A stretch of 64,000 nucleotides of DNA, from positions 4,156,001 to 4,220,000 of the forward strand of contig NC_088321.1 of assembly GCF_910592395.1 (NCBI RefSeq). The letters are read 5' to 3'. The stretch comes from Lineus longissimus (taxonomy: Eukaryota; Nemertea; Pilidiophora; Heteronemertea; Lineidae). Both the position numbers and the translations under genes were made by a program. Below are positions 1 to 8,619 of this stretch, in pieces (position 1 is the stretch's first letter; every line of letters starts with the position of its first letter). The notes under the pieces are model-generated. The model saw only the letters and a list, made by a program, of their open reading frames with translations, ran no database searches and was not told the DNA's origin.

Positions 1-53
1 AAATCTGAACCTCTCTAATGTCTCGTAACCCTTGTAGGCCCTCGTCAACAATC
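1..53 (+). repeat. Direct repeat of the exon-start region of the TFIIE-beta gene
   Basis: Bases 1-53 recur at 189-241 with one difference (G24 versus A212). The copy includes a splice acceptor (AG at 36-37) and the first coding bases of the exon that really starts at 226. At its right end the copy runs into a MITE-like sequence instead of continuing as exon, so it is a decoy acceptor and not a second exon. Confidence 0.8.
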
Positions 54-121
54 AGGACACCTCTCTATTAAGGACATCACTTGTCAGTCCCGTTAGTGTC
101 CTTAATAGAGAGGTTCTACTG
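50..121. mobile_element. 3' end of a pogo/Tigger-like MITE
   Basis: The segment contains CTCTCTATTAAGGACA and its inverted form TGTCCTTAATAGAGAG, and ends in GGTTCTACTG followed by TA. A fuller relative is at 4669-4931. Ends of the form CAGTRGWACC with a TA target are typical of pogo/Tigger derivatives. The class is inferred from the ends only, since no transposase is present. Confidence 0.45.
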
Positions 122-225
122 TACTTCGAAGTCTTGAAAAAGTCAGACAGGGACCTGGAATATAAAGTGCCACCTTGTTTGCTGATCAAAATCTGAACCT
201 CTCTAATGTCTCATAACCCTTGTAG

Positions 226-411
226 GCCCTCGTCAACAATCCCAAGATCAACGTCGTGGATGACAATAAGTTTGTCTTCCGCCCGAAGTATAACATCCGA
301 GACCGGAGGGGGTTAATGCGATTGCTGGAGCGGAATGACCTGAAAGGATTGGGTGGTGTTTTGATGGACGACGTCGAAGAGGCTGTGCCGAAATGTGGGC
401 GAGTTATTCAG
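226..411 (+). CDS. GTF2E2: TFIIE-beta exon (first in window)
   Basis: The acceptor is CCCTTGTAG (AG at 224-225) and the donor is GTAGGC from 412. The exon is 186 bp, 62 codons, and begins and ends in phase 0. It encodes part of the winged-helix core; the segment [14 protein letters not shown] is close to the conserved family block. It is the clearest evidence for the gene identity. Confidence 0.85.
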
Positions 412-3400
412 GTAGGCGCCGAGCTGACACGAGTGTCCTCTTTAACGCTATAACACCTAGAGCCAGCGCAAGGGCTTATTCCCCTTGGCCCCGACGTTAT
501 TTTACCTGGAAATCATGTTTTTTTCTCCAGTGAGATCGACGGCGGTTATCACCGTTCGCCTCCAGGTGTTATAGGGTTAAGAAACTCTCTAACAAGTTCA
601 TGCTGCAATAGACTCCAACCTAGCATCTTCCGTTGATGTTCGTTGCAATATCACAAATTTAGTATTTTTTGCAAACTTCTCTACAGGCTTATGCTGCACC
701 CTAATGCCACCAACCTAAATTCGAATGCTCTATACAATCACTGAGTTCAAGCATACTGTGCTATACACCCAAGCGAAGAGTCCATTGATCATGTTCTCTG
801 TTATGCAGAGTACTTCATAACACTTTTTGTATCAGCTATACACCAACAAGTTAAAATGTACGTTTGTTCATCCTGAATATGAAAGAGGCAATAATTGGTG
901 GAGCCCCATAGCCTAGTGGTCAATACTGCTTCCTACCCTGCAATAAGGCTCGGGTTTGATCCCCTTCTCAAGGAACTGTGTGGTCAACACTGCTTCCTAC
1001 CCTGCAATAAGGCCCGGGTTTGATCCCCTTCTCAAGGAACTGTGTTGTCAACACTGTTTCCTACTCTGCAATAAGACCCGGGTTTGATCCCCTTCTCAAG
1101 GAACTGTGTGGTCAACACTGCTTCCTACCCTGCAATAAGGCCCGGGTTTGATCCCCTTCTCATGGAACTGTGTTGTCAACACTGCTTCCTACCCTGCAAT
1201 AAGGCCCAGGTTTGATCCCCTTCTCAAGGAACTGTGTGGTCAACACTGCTTCCTACCCTGCAATAAGGGCCGGGTTTGATCCCCTTCTCAAGGAACTGTG
1301 TGGTCAACACTGCTTCCTACCCTGCAATAAGGTCTGGGTTTGATCCCCTTCTCAAGGAACTGTGTTGTCAACACTGCTTCCTACCCTGCACTAGATCCGG
1401 GTTTGATCCCCTTCTCAAGGAACTGTGTGGTCAACACTGCTTCCTACCCTGCAATAAGGCCTGGGTTTGATCCCCTTCTCAAGGAACTGTGTTGTCAACA
1501 CTGCTTCCTACCCTGCAATAAGGCCTGGGTTTGATCCCCTTCTCAAGGAACTGTGTTGTCAACACTGCTTCCTACTCTGCAATAAGGCCCGGGTTTGATC
1601 CCCTTCTCAAGGAACTGTGTGGTCAACACTGCTTCCTACCCTGCAATAAGGCCTGGGTTTGATCCCCTTCTCAAGGAACTGTGTGGTCAACACTGCTTCC
1701 TTCCCTGCAATAAGGGCCGGGTTTGATCCCCTTCTCATGGAACTGTGTGGTCAACACTGCTTCCTTCCCTGCAATAAGGGCCGGGTTTGATCCCCTTCTC
1801 ATGGAACTGTGTGGTCAACACTGCTTCCTTCCCTGCAATAAGGGCCGGGTTTGATCCCCTTCTCATGGAACTGTGTGGTCAACACTGCTTCCTACCCTGC
1901 AATAAGGCCCGGGTTTGATCTCCTTCTCAAGGAACTGTGTGGTCAACACTGCTTCCTACACTGCAATAAGGGCCGGGTTTGATCCCCTTCTCAAGGAACT
2001 GTGTGGTCAACACTGCTTCCTACCCTGCAATAAGGCCCGGGTTTGATCTCCTTCTCAAGGAACTGTGTGGTCAACACTGCTTCCTACCCTGCAATAAGGC
2101 TTGGGTTTGATCCCCTTCTCAAGGAACTGTGTTGTCAACACTGCTTCCTACCCTGCAATAAGGCCCGGGTTTGATCCCCTTCTCAAGGAACTGTGTGGTC
2201 AACACTGCTTCCTACCCTGCATTAAGACCCGGGTTTGATCCCCTTCTCAAGGAACTGTGTTGTCAACACTGCTTCCTACCCTGCAATAAGGCCCGGGTTT
2301 GATCCCCTTCTCAAGGAACGGTGTGGTCAACACTGCTTCCTACCCTGCATTAAGACCCGGGTTTGATCCCCTTCTCAAGGAACCGTGTGGTCAACACTGC
2401 TTCCTACCCTGCATTAAGACCCGGGTTTGATCCCCTTCTCAAGGAACTGTGTTGTCAACACTGCTTCCTACCCTGCAATAAGGCCCGGGTTTGATCTCCT
2501 TCTCAAGGAACTGTGTGGTCAACACTGCTTCCTACCCTGCAATAAGGCCCGGGTTTGATCCCCTTCTCAAGGAACTGTGTGGTCAACACTGCTTCCTACC
2601 CTGCAATAAGGCCTGGGTTTGATCTCCTTCTCAAGGAACTGTGTGGTCAACACTGCTTCCTACCCTGCAATAAGGCCCGGGTTTGATCCCCTTCTCAAGG
2701 AACTGTGTGGTCAACACTGCTTCCTGCCCTGCAATAAGGCCCGGGTTTGATCCCCTTCTCATGGAACTGTGTTGTCAACACTGCTTCCTACCCTGCAATA
2801 AGGCCTGGGTTTGATCCCCTTCTCAAGGAACTGTGTGGTCAACACTGCTTCCTACCCTGCAATAAGGCCCGGGTTTGATCCCCTTCTCAAGGAACTGTGT
2901 TGTCAACACTGCTTCCTACCCTGCAATAAGGCCCGGGTTTGATCCCCTTCTCAAGGAACGGTGTGGTCAACACTGTTTTCTACTCTGCAATAAGGCCCGG
3001 GTTTGATCCCCTTCTCAAGGAACTGTGTTGTCAACACTGTTTCCTACTCTGCAATAAGGCCCGGGTTTGATCCCCTTCTCAAGGAACTGTGTGGTCAACA
3101 CTGCTTCTTACCCTTCAATAAGGCCCGGGTTTGATCCCCTACTCAAGGAACTGTGTTGTCAACACTGCTTCTTACCCTGCAATAAGGCCCGGGTTTGATC
3201 CCCTTCTCAAGGAACTGTGTGGTCAACACTGCTTCCTACCCTGCAATAAGGCCCGGGTTTGATCCCATTCTCAAGGAACTGTGTTGTCAACACTGTTTCC
3301 TACTCTGCAATAAGGCCCGGGTTTGATCCCCTTCTCAAGGAACTGTGTGGTCAACACTGCTTCCTACCCCGCAATAAGGCCCGGGTTTGTTCCCCTTCTC

Positions 3401-6400
3401 AAGGAACTGTGTGGTCAACACTGCTTCCTACCCTGCAATAAGGCCTGGGTTTGATCCCCTTCTCATGGAACTGTGTGGTCAACACTGCTTCCTACCCTGC
3501 AATAAGGCCCGGGTTTGATCCCCTTCTCAAGGAACTGTGTGGTCAACACTGCTTCCTACCCTGCAATAAGGCCCAGGTTTGATCCCCTTCTCAAGGAACT
3601 GTGTGGTCAACACTGCTTCCTACCCTGCAAAAAGGCCCGGGTTTGATCCCCTTCTCAAGGAACTGTGTGGTCAACACTGCTTCCTACCCTGCAATAAGGC
3701 CCAGGTTTGATCCCCTTCTCAAGGAACTGTGTGGTCAACACTGCTTCCTACCCCGCGATAAGGCCCGAGTTTGATCCCCTTCTCAAGGAACTGTGTGGTC
3801 AACACTGCTTCCTACCCTGCAATAAGGCCCGGGTTTGATCCCCTTCTCAAGGAACTGTGTGGTCAACACTGCTTCCTACCCCGCAATAAGGCCCGGGTTT
3901 GATCCCCTTCTCAAGGAACTGTGACCGATGGGACTGGTCATGTGTGGCCGTGGTGGGGTAAAGGAAGGAAGAACTGCAAATATAGTGGTTTGAAATGTAT
4001 GATAACAGCTCTTGGCATAAGGTATAAATGGACTGGCATTGAGCGATAGGGGTCAAGCCCTGAGAAGGCCTTGAATTACATAAGTTGGAATAAAGGAGAG
4101 AATGAGAAGAACTAGATTGTGCTGCCATCTAACTTCATGCAGCACAACTACAATGCAAATAATTTAAAGGGATACTATAACTTATAGTATCCCTTTAAAT
4201 TATCTTATAGTATAAGATTCTCCAACAGAACATTCCTGGCTCAGCACAAAACCTACAATGTATGAAATACGTGAGGGTCTGTCGGATGAGACTGATAGCC
4301 GTGGTCCCTTGTACCTGAGTGCCTATGCCAGGACAAGTAAAAGATCCCACATAGGTTGACAGTAGCCTTCAGTGGACTCCAACTCTCCTGCAGAGATCCA
4401 ATAGGGTAATGACACTGGTATTGTTATGATATTGGACTGTGGCTTCATAGGGTATTGGTACGATGCTCTTGACATCAATGACAAGGCTTGCTCAAAATAC
4501 AATAGGTTTTTGATCACTTTTAACCAAATTATGATATTTTTCCAGGAAGAGTTAACAGGAGGTAAAGACAGTCAATGAGTTTCACACTGCAATCTCTTGG
4601 ACAGTTGTCTAAGCTTCTTTGAACGTGCTGGTTGGCTGGTTGGAAGAATGCGTTTTAAAACTTATATGCAGTGGTACCTCCCTTAGCGGACACCTTTCTA
4701 TAAGGGACAACCTCTCTATTAAGGACACCTCTCTATTAAGGATACTAACTTTGGTCCCAAATTGATTGTTTCCATTCAATTTGACCTCTCTAATCTGAAC
4801 ACCTCTCTATTAAGGACACTAGCTTTTGTCCCAAATTGGTTGTTTCCATTCAATTTGACCTCTCTAATCAGGACACCTCTCTACTTAGTACTTGTCAGTC
4901 CTGAGGGTGTCCTTAATAGAGAGGTTCTACTTTGGATTGTCTAAACTTCACTTGATCTTGCGCATTGATAAAGTAGTCCGAATTCTTAACTCCTTAAAAA
5001 GTTCAGCAAGTTCCATCAGGCTGATCTTGTCAAATTTCCGAGAGCTGGCTTGCAAAAATAGGAGGACGACGCATGTTTGAAGTAATGACATGACAATGTG
5101 TTGAAATCTAACGTCGTACACGACATAAGGTCATTAAGGTCACATCATTAGGTCATGAAGGTCATGTAAAGGGATGACTTGGACAAACATTTAGAAGGAC
5201 CAGAGGAGGTGGTACTTTCATACTTACGATCACAATTACTCCTGAATTGAAAGCCTGTTCAATCTTACTTTCTACCACAATTTCTCATGAATTGAAAGCC
5301 TGTTCAATCTTACTTTCTACCACAATTTCTCATGAATTGAAAGCCTGTTCAATCTTACTTTCTTCCGCAATTACTCATGAATTGAAAGCCTGTTCAATCT
5401 TACTTTCTACCACAATTGCTCATGAATTGAAAGCCTGTTCAATCTTACTTTCTACAGCAATTTGTCATGAATTGAAAGCCTGTTCAGTCTTACTTTCTTC
5501 CACAATTACTCATGAATTGAAAGCCTGTTCAATCTTACTTTCTTCCACAATTAATCATGAATTGAAAGCATGTTCAATCTTACTTTCTTCCACAATTACT
5601 CATGAATTGAAAGCCTGTTCAATCTTACTTTCTACCACAATTGCTCATGAATTGAAAGCCTGTTCAATCTTACTTTCTTCCACAATTACTCATGAATTGA
5701 AAGACTGTTCAGTCTTACTTTCTGTCACAATTTCTCATGAATTGAAAGACTGTTCAATCTTACTTTCTACAGCAATTGGGCAGCCAAATCACCAAAATCA
5801 TGCGACCCGCCGATAAAAAAGAAATCCTCTTCTACAACGATAAGAGCTTTGAATTCACAGTTGACGAGGTAAGGACACTCTAATTGCTCAGTGGTTCTCA
5901 TTTGCATAGGAAAGCTTTTGGTTTTCAAAGTACTATGAGTCTGATATCAAGTACAGTTTGTTTGCTTGTTTTTTCCAACTACAGTAGAGGTTGTCATCTA
6001 GTTTAGAATGTTTTTACCCCGCACTGTCCTGAAACCTTTCAGGACTTTGATGAGCTTCCATTTTTTGAGAAGTTTTACTTGTGGCACTATAAAATACAAT
6101 GAAGACAACAGTGTAGGCCTTTCACAACAAGACTACAATGCCCTTTCAAAATGTTCTGCTTTTTATTCAGAATTTATAAAATTATGGCGAGGCGTGTCCG
6201 TAGATGGGGTAGATGAAAATAAGATAGATGAGTACCTGGACCAGCGGGGAATCACTACCATGCAGGACGTCGGAGCAAAAACAGCAGTAAGTTCCAATGG
6301 GTGGTGCATAACTGATGGAACAGCCCTGATGTATTGTTATGTAATGGTATGTGTATGCCGCAAGGCTGTTCCAAGGTATGAACTGCATCCTGTGGCAAAG

Positions 6401-7575
6401 GTTGCAGTAGCTTCAATGAGTGGTGTATAATTGATGGAACAGCCCTGATGTATTGTTATGTAATGGTACGTGTATGCCGCAAGGCTGTTCCAAGGTATGA
6501 ACTGCATCCTGTGGCAAAGGTTGCGGTAGCTTCAATGGGTGGTGTATAACAAATGGAACAGCCCTGATGTATTGTTATGTAATGCTGTGTATGCCGCAAG
6601 GCTGTTCCGAGAAATTTGTGTCCCCCACAGTCATTGATAAAAATGTACACTCACACTTACTGCTCACTCTCGCAACTTGACAGTTCTATTTTGTAGTTGA
6701 CGTCACTGATTTCTATGCGCTGTGCGAGGTAGTAAGCCTTTCCACAGCCGGCCAGTAGGAGGGGCTGCCTCCTATAGACCAACCGCCAAAGCTGGTGTTA
6801 TGATCAGAGTGTCCGTCACTGCTCACTGTTCTATTTTGTAGTTGATGTCACTAGTTTCTATGCGCTGTGAGAGGTAGTTAGCCTTTCCACAGCCGGCCAG
6901 TAGGAGGGGCTGCCTCCTATAGATCCACCGCCAAAGCTAGTGTTATGGTCAAAGTGTCCGTCACTGCTCACTGTTCTATTTTGTAGTTGATGTCACTGGT
7001 TTCTATGCGCTGTGGGAGGTAGTAAGCCTTTCCACAGCCGGCCAGTGGGAGGGGCTATAGATCCACCGCCAAAGCTGGTGTTATGATCAGAGTGTCCGTC
7101 ACTGCTCACTGTTCTATTTTGTAGTTGATGTCACTAGTTTCTATGCGCTGTGGGAGGTAGTTAACCTTTCCAGAGCCAGCCAGTGGGAGGGGCTTTCTCC
7201 TATAGATACACCGGCAAAGCTGGTGTTATGGTCAGAGTGTCCTTCTCTCGTGCTCGCTACCATCACCTGGTTGGAGTGCACAGTCTAACCAGGTGGTGTC
7301 CGTCCGCAAAAATCATTATAAGAGATCAGCTTCAGTACGATACTACCAGTGGTGGCACATGGTGGCAGACAGAGGTATTATCCTCCTGGCCAGGTGATTA
7401 CCAGGTCCAAGTCGTCTCTTTAACCCACCCCTTCCATTACTGATAATGTCTTCCTCTGTTTCAGGCTCCAGTACAGAAACGAAAACGAAAAGGTGGCAAT
7501 CGAAAAAAGACATTCAAATCACATAACGACCATTTAGGAAACTTGTTAGAAGACTATTCAAACGTGGACAAGTGA
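226..7575 (+). CDS. GTF2E2: TFIIE-beta (GTF2E2-like), 3' part of gene, four exons
   Basis: This is the beta subunit of general transcription factor TFIIE, a nuclear protein that works with TFIIE-alpha to bring TFIIH to RNA polymerase II promoters and to help promoter opening. Four exons (226-411, 5773-5868, 6171-6286, 7465-7575) encode about 170 residues that follow the order of animal TFIIE-beta: winged-helix sequence with [16 protein letters not shown] and [11 protein letters not shown], then [11 protein letters not shown], then a KLWRGVSVD...KIDEYL block, then a basic C-terminal tail ending [14 protein letters not shown]. Animal TFIIE-beta is about 290 residues, so the N-terminal third lies upstream of the window. 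Exon borders have GT-AG signals. One oddity is that the exon 2/exon 3 junction is one base short of keeping frame. Confidence 0.85.
412..911 (+). other. Start of TFIIE-beta intron, no feature seen
   Basis: This is intronic sequence between the exon ending at 411 and the satellite array. No gene, convincing promoter or repeat was recognised, apart from the tRNA-like start of the array near 900. Confidence 0.5.
900..3925. repeat. 64-bp tandem satellite derived from a tRNA-like sequence
   Basis: About 47 head-to-tail copies of a 64-bp unit fill 3 kb of the TFIIE-beta intron. Typical pieces are GTGGTCAACACTGCTTCC, CCTGCAATAAGG and GGGTTTGATCCCCTTCTC. The first copy (about 901-970) looks like a tRNA or a SINE head: ATAGCCTAGTGG resembles an RNA polymerase III A box, and GGTTTGATCCC resembles a B box with one mismatch. 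Later copies keep the B-box-like part and lose the A box. Short reading frames crossing the array arise from the repeat and are not genes. Confidence 0.85.
3926..4668. other. Intron spacer
   Basis: This is intronic sequence between the satellite and the MITE at 4669. It contains the perfect palindrome at 4161-4201. No coding signal was recognised. Confidence 0.5.
4161..4201. repeat. Perfect 41-bp palindrome
   Basis: Arms 4161-4180 and 4182-4201 are perfect reverse complements of 20 bp, separated by one C. The outer sequence TTTAAAGGGATACTATAA resembles a MITE terminus, so this may be two inverted-repeat ends left after loss of the middle. Confidence 0.85.
4669..4931. mobile_element. pogo/Tigger-like MITE
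   Basis: The element starts with CAGTGGTACCTCCC after TATATG, and ends with TTAATAGAGAGGTTCTACT. The two ends are imperfect inverted repeats. Inside, a ~80-bp segment (ACCTCTCTATTAAGGACAC plus TTTCCATTCAATTTGACC) is duplicated in tandem. It is related to the fragment at 50-121. No transposase is encoded. Confidence 0.5.
5235..5772 (+). repeat. 45-bp minisatellite made from the 3' splice site of TFIIE-beta exon 2
   Basis: Twelve 45-bp units (GAATTGAAAGCCTGTTCAAT then CTTACTTTCTACCACAATT) run up to the true splice acceptor of the exon at 5773. The last unit is the acceptor itself: its TTTCTACAG precedes exon bases CAATTG, and earlier units contain the equivalent of TTTCTAC..CAATT. Only one of the eleven upstream units keeps an acceptor AG (5456-5457); the others read CAC or CGC there. 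The unit length is a multiple of three, which gives a meaningless 189-codon open frame. Confidence 0.85.
5773..5868 (+). CDS. GTF2E2: TFIIE-beta exon 2 in window
   Basis: The acceptor AG is at 5771-5772 and the donor is GTAAGG from 5869. The exon is 96 bp, 32 codons, phase 0 at both ends. It encodes [12 protein letters not shown] followed by [14 protein letters not shown], matching the family segment after the winged-helix domain. Confidence 0.8.
6171..6286 (+). CDS. GTF2E2: TFIIE-beta exon 3 in window
   Basis: The acceptor is TTTTATTCAG and the donor is GTAAGT from 6287. It encodes [12 protein letters not shown] followed by [18 protein letters not shown], which fits the C-terminal helical region of TFIIE-beta. 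The reading frame needs one more base than the phase-0 end of the previous exon supplies: a lost G at the acceptor, an assembly indel or an inactivating change could explain this. Confidence 0.75.
6287..6612. repeat. ~119-bp tandem repeat, about 2.7 copies
   Basis: GATGGAACAGCCCTGATGTA recurs at about 6313, 6432 and (as AATGGAAC...) 6551, and each copy continues through GCCGCAAGGCTGTTCC. It lies in the intron directly after the donor of the exon ending at 6286. Confidence 0.8.
6655..7215. repeat. ~145-bp tandem repeat, four copies
   Basis: GTTCTATTTTGTAGTTGA recurs near 6682, 6829, 6973 and 7108. Units share CACAGCCGGCCAGT, GGAGGGGCT and CCAAAGCTGGTGTTATG. Unit length varies from about 135 to 147 bp. 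It is intronic. Confidence 0.8.
7465..7575 (+). CDS. GTF2E2: TFIIE-beta last coding exon
   Basis: The acceptor is CTCTGTTTCAG (AG at 7463-7464). It has 36 codons and a TGA at 7573-7575. The product [11 protein letters not shown]...[19 protein letters not shown] is the basic C-terminal tail typical of TFIIE-beta. Confidence 0.85.
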   Translation, partial: APVQKRKRKGGNRKKTFKSHNDHLGNLLEDYSNVDK

Positions 7576-7822
7576 GACAGTTATCAATTTTGTGAGGACT
7601 TGTGTGATTGGCTGAAGTAATTCAGAAATGAGTTAGGTCGGGTCTGATTGGTTGGAATTCTGCTGAAGAGTTTTATGGAGAAAAGTGTCTGCCGTGACTA
7701 TATGCGTTGCCAAAAAGGTGGAAATCGTTATGACTGTCCGGTTGCATGCATCACTTGATTGACATCGATGTTCAAAGTTAAATGGAGAACACGGGCGCTG
7801 ACAAACTATGTCCTTAAACATG

Positions 7823-8120
7823 TTAAAGGGACAACTTGGGTATGAGATATGTTGGTTTTTTCATTACAAAAATGGCTTCCTGCAGGAGCGTGATATCTCC
7901 AAACGGGATAATTGAAAAGTCATTGAACTCCAATAACAAATGCACAAGAACGGGGTGTAAATTTAGGCCTGTTTGAAATTCGCAAGCCATGCCCAGAACT
8001 GCCTTCCAACACTGGTGAAAATCAGAGAACGGCATCAGTGTAATACTACCAGTGGTGACGCATGGTGTCAAGCTGGCACATTATCCTCCTGGCCAGGTAA
8101 TTCCCAGGTTGTCCCTTTAA
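7823..8120. mobile_element. ~300-bp MITE with TTAA ends
   Basis: The terminal inverted repeats are TTAAAGGGACAACTTGGG on the left and the complement of CCCAGGTTGTCCCTTTAA on the right (17 of 18 match). TTAA sits at both outer ends, as for piggyBac-type target duplications. No coding capacity. It lies in the probable 3' UTR of the TFIIE-beta gene. Confidence 0.6.
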
Positions 8121-8613
8121 TAAGATTGAGCTCGGGGCACGGCCGCTCTTGATTGGTTCCTAATTTTCATTTGCTCTGAAACGGTATTTGGCACTAAATT
8201 TCTAGGAAGCCACGCCCCCCACAAACCTCAACCAATGAAATCGCATATAAACAACAACAAACCTGAACACATTGGGGTATCGCGGCTGACTTTTGTTAAG
8301 ACGTAGCGTAAACTACATTCTCTGTTCGCAATAGTATTTAACCTGGTTGACCAAATTTGTAAAGTCATTCATTGAAAAAGTACCAATTGTACGAAATGTC
8401 TGAATAGACTGGAATCGTTGCATTTATTTATTTAAACCCACACTGAAACGGTATTTGGGCAATTTGTTTTGTAGGAGGAAACCAGTGCACCCGGAGGGAA
8501 CGAAAACAAAACGTGTTGAATTAGACTGAGTGTTGCGCAAACCTGCCTCAGTAAAAGTTTGAAAGATACTTAGTTAAAAAGATGTGGATGGGGATGTTTT
8601 TAGAAATGAATCA

Positions 8614-8619
8614 AATAAA
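8614..8619 (+). promoter_or_regulatory. Candidate poly(A) signal AATAAA
   Basis: AATAAA is followed within 20-60 bases by a strongly T/G-rich stretch (GTTTTCTGTTGGTTGG). It is about 1.04 kb after the TFIIE-beta stop codon on the same strand. It is a plausible but unproven transcript end. Confidence 0.4.

Noticed and set aside
900-3925. CRISPR-like array
   Set aside because: Units are contiguous and similar over their full 64 bp with no unique spacers; the host is eukaryotic, and the unit is tRNA-derived.
5247-5816. 189-codon open frame with a 15-residue repeat
   Set aside because: It follows from a 45-bp minisatellite whose length is a multiple of three; it overlaps the real exon at 5773 in another frame and has no domain.
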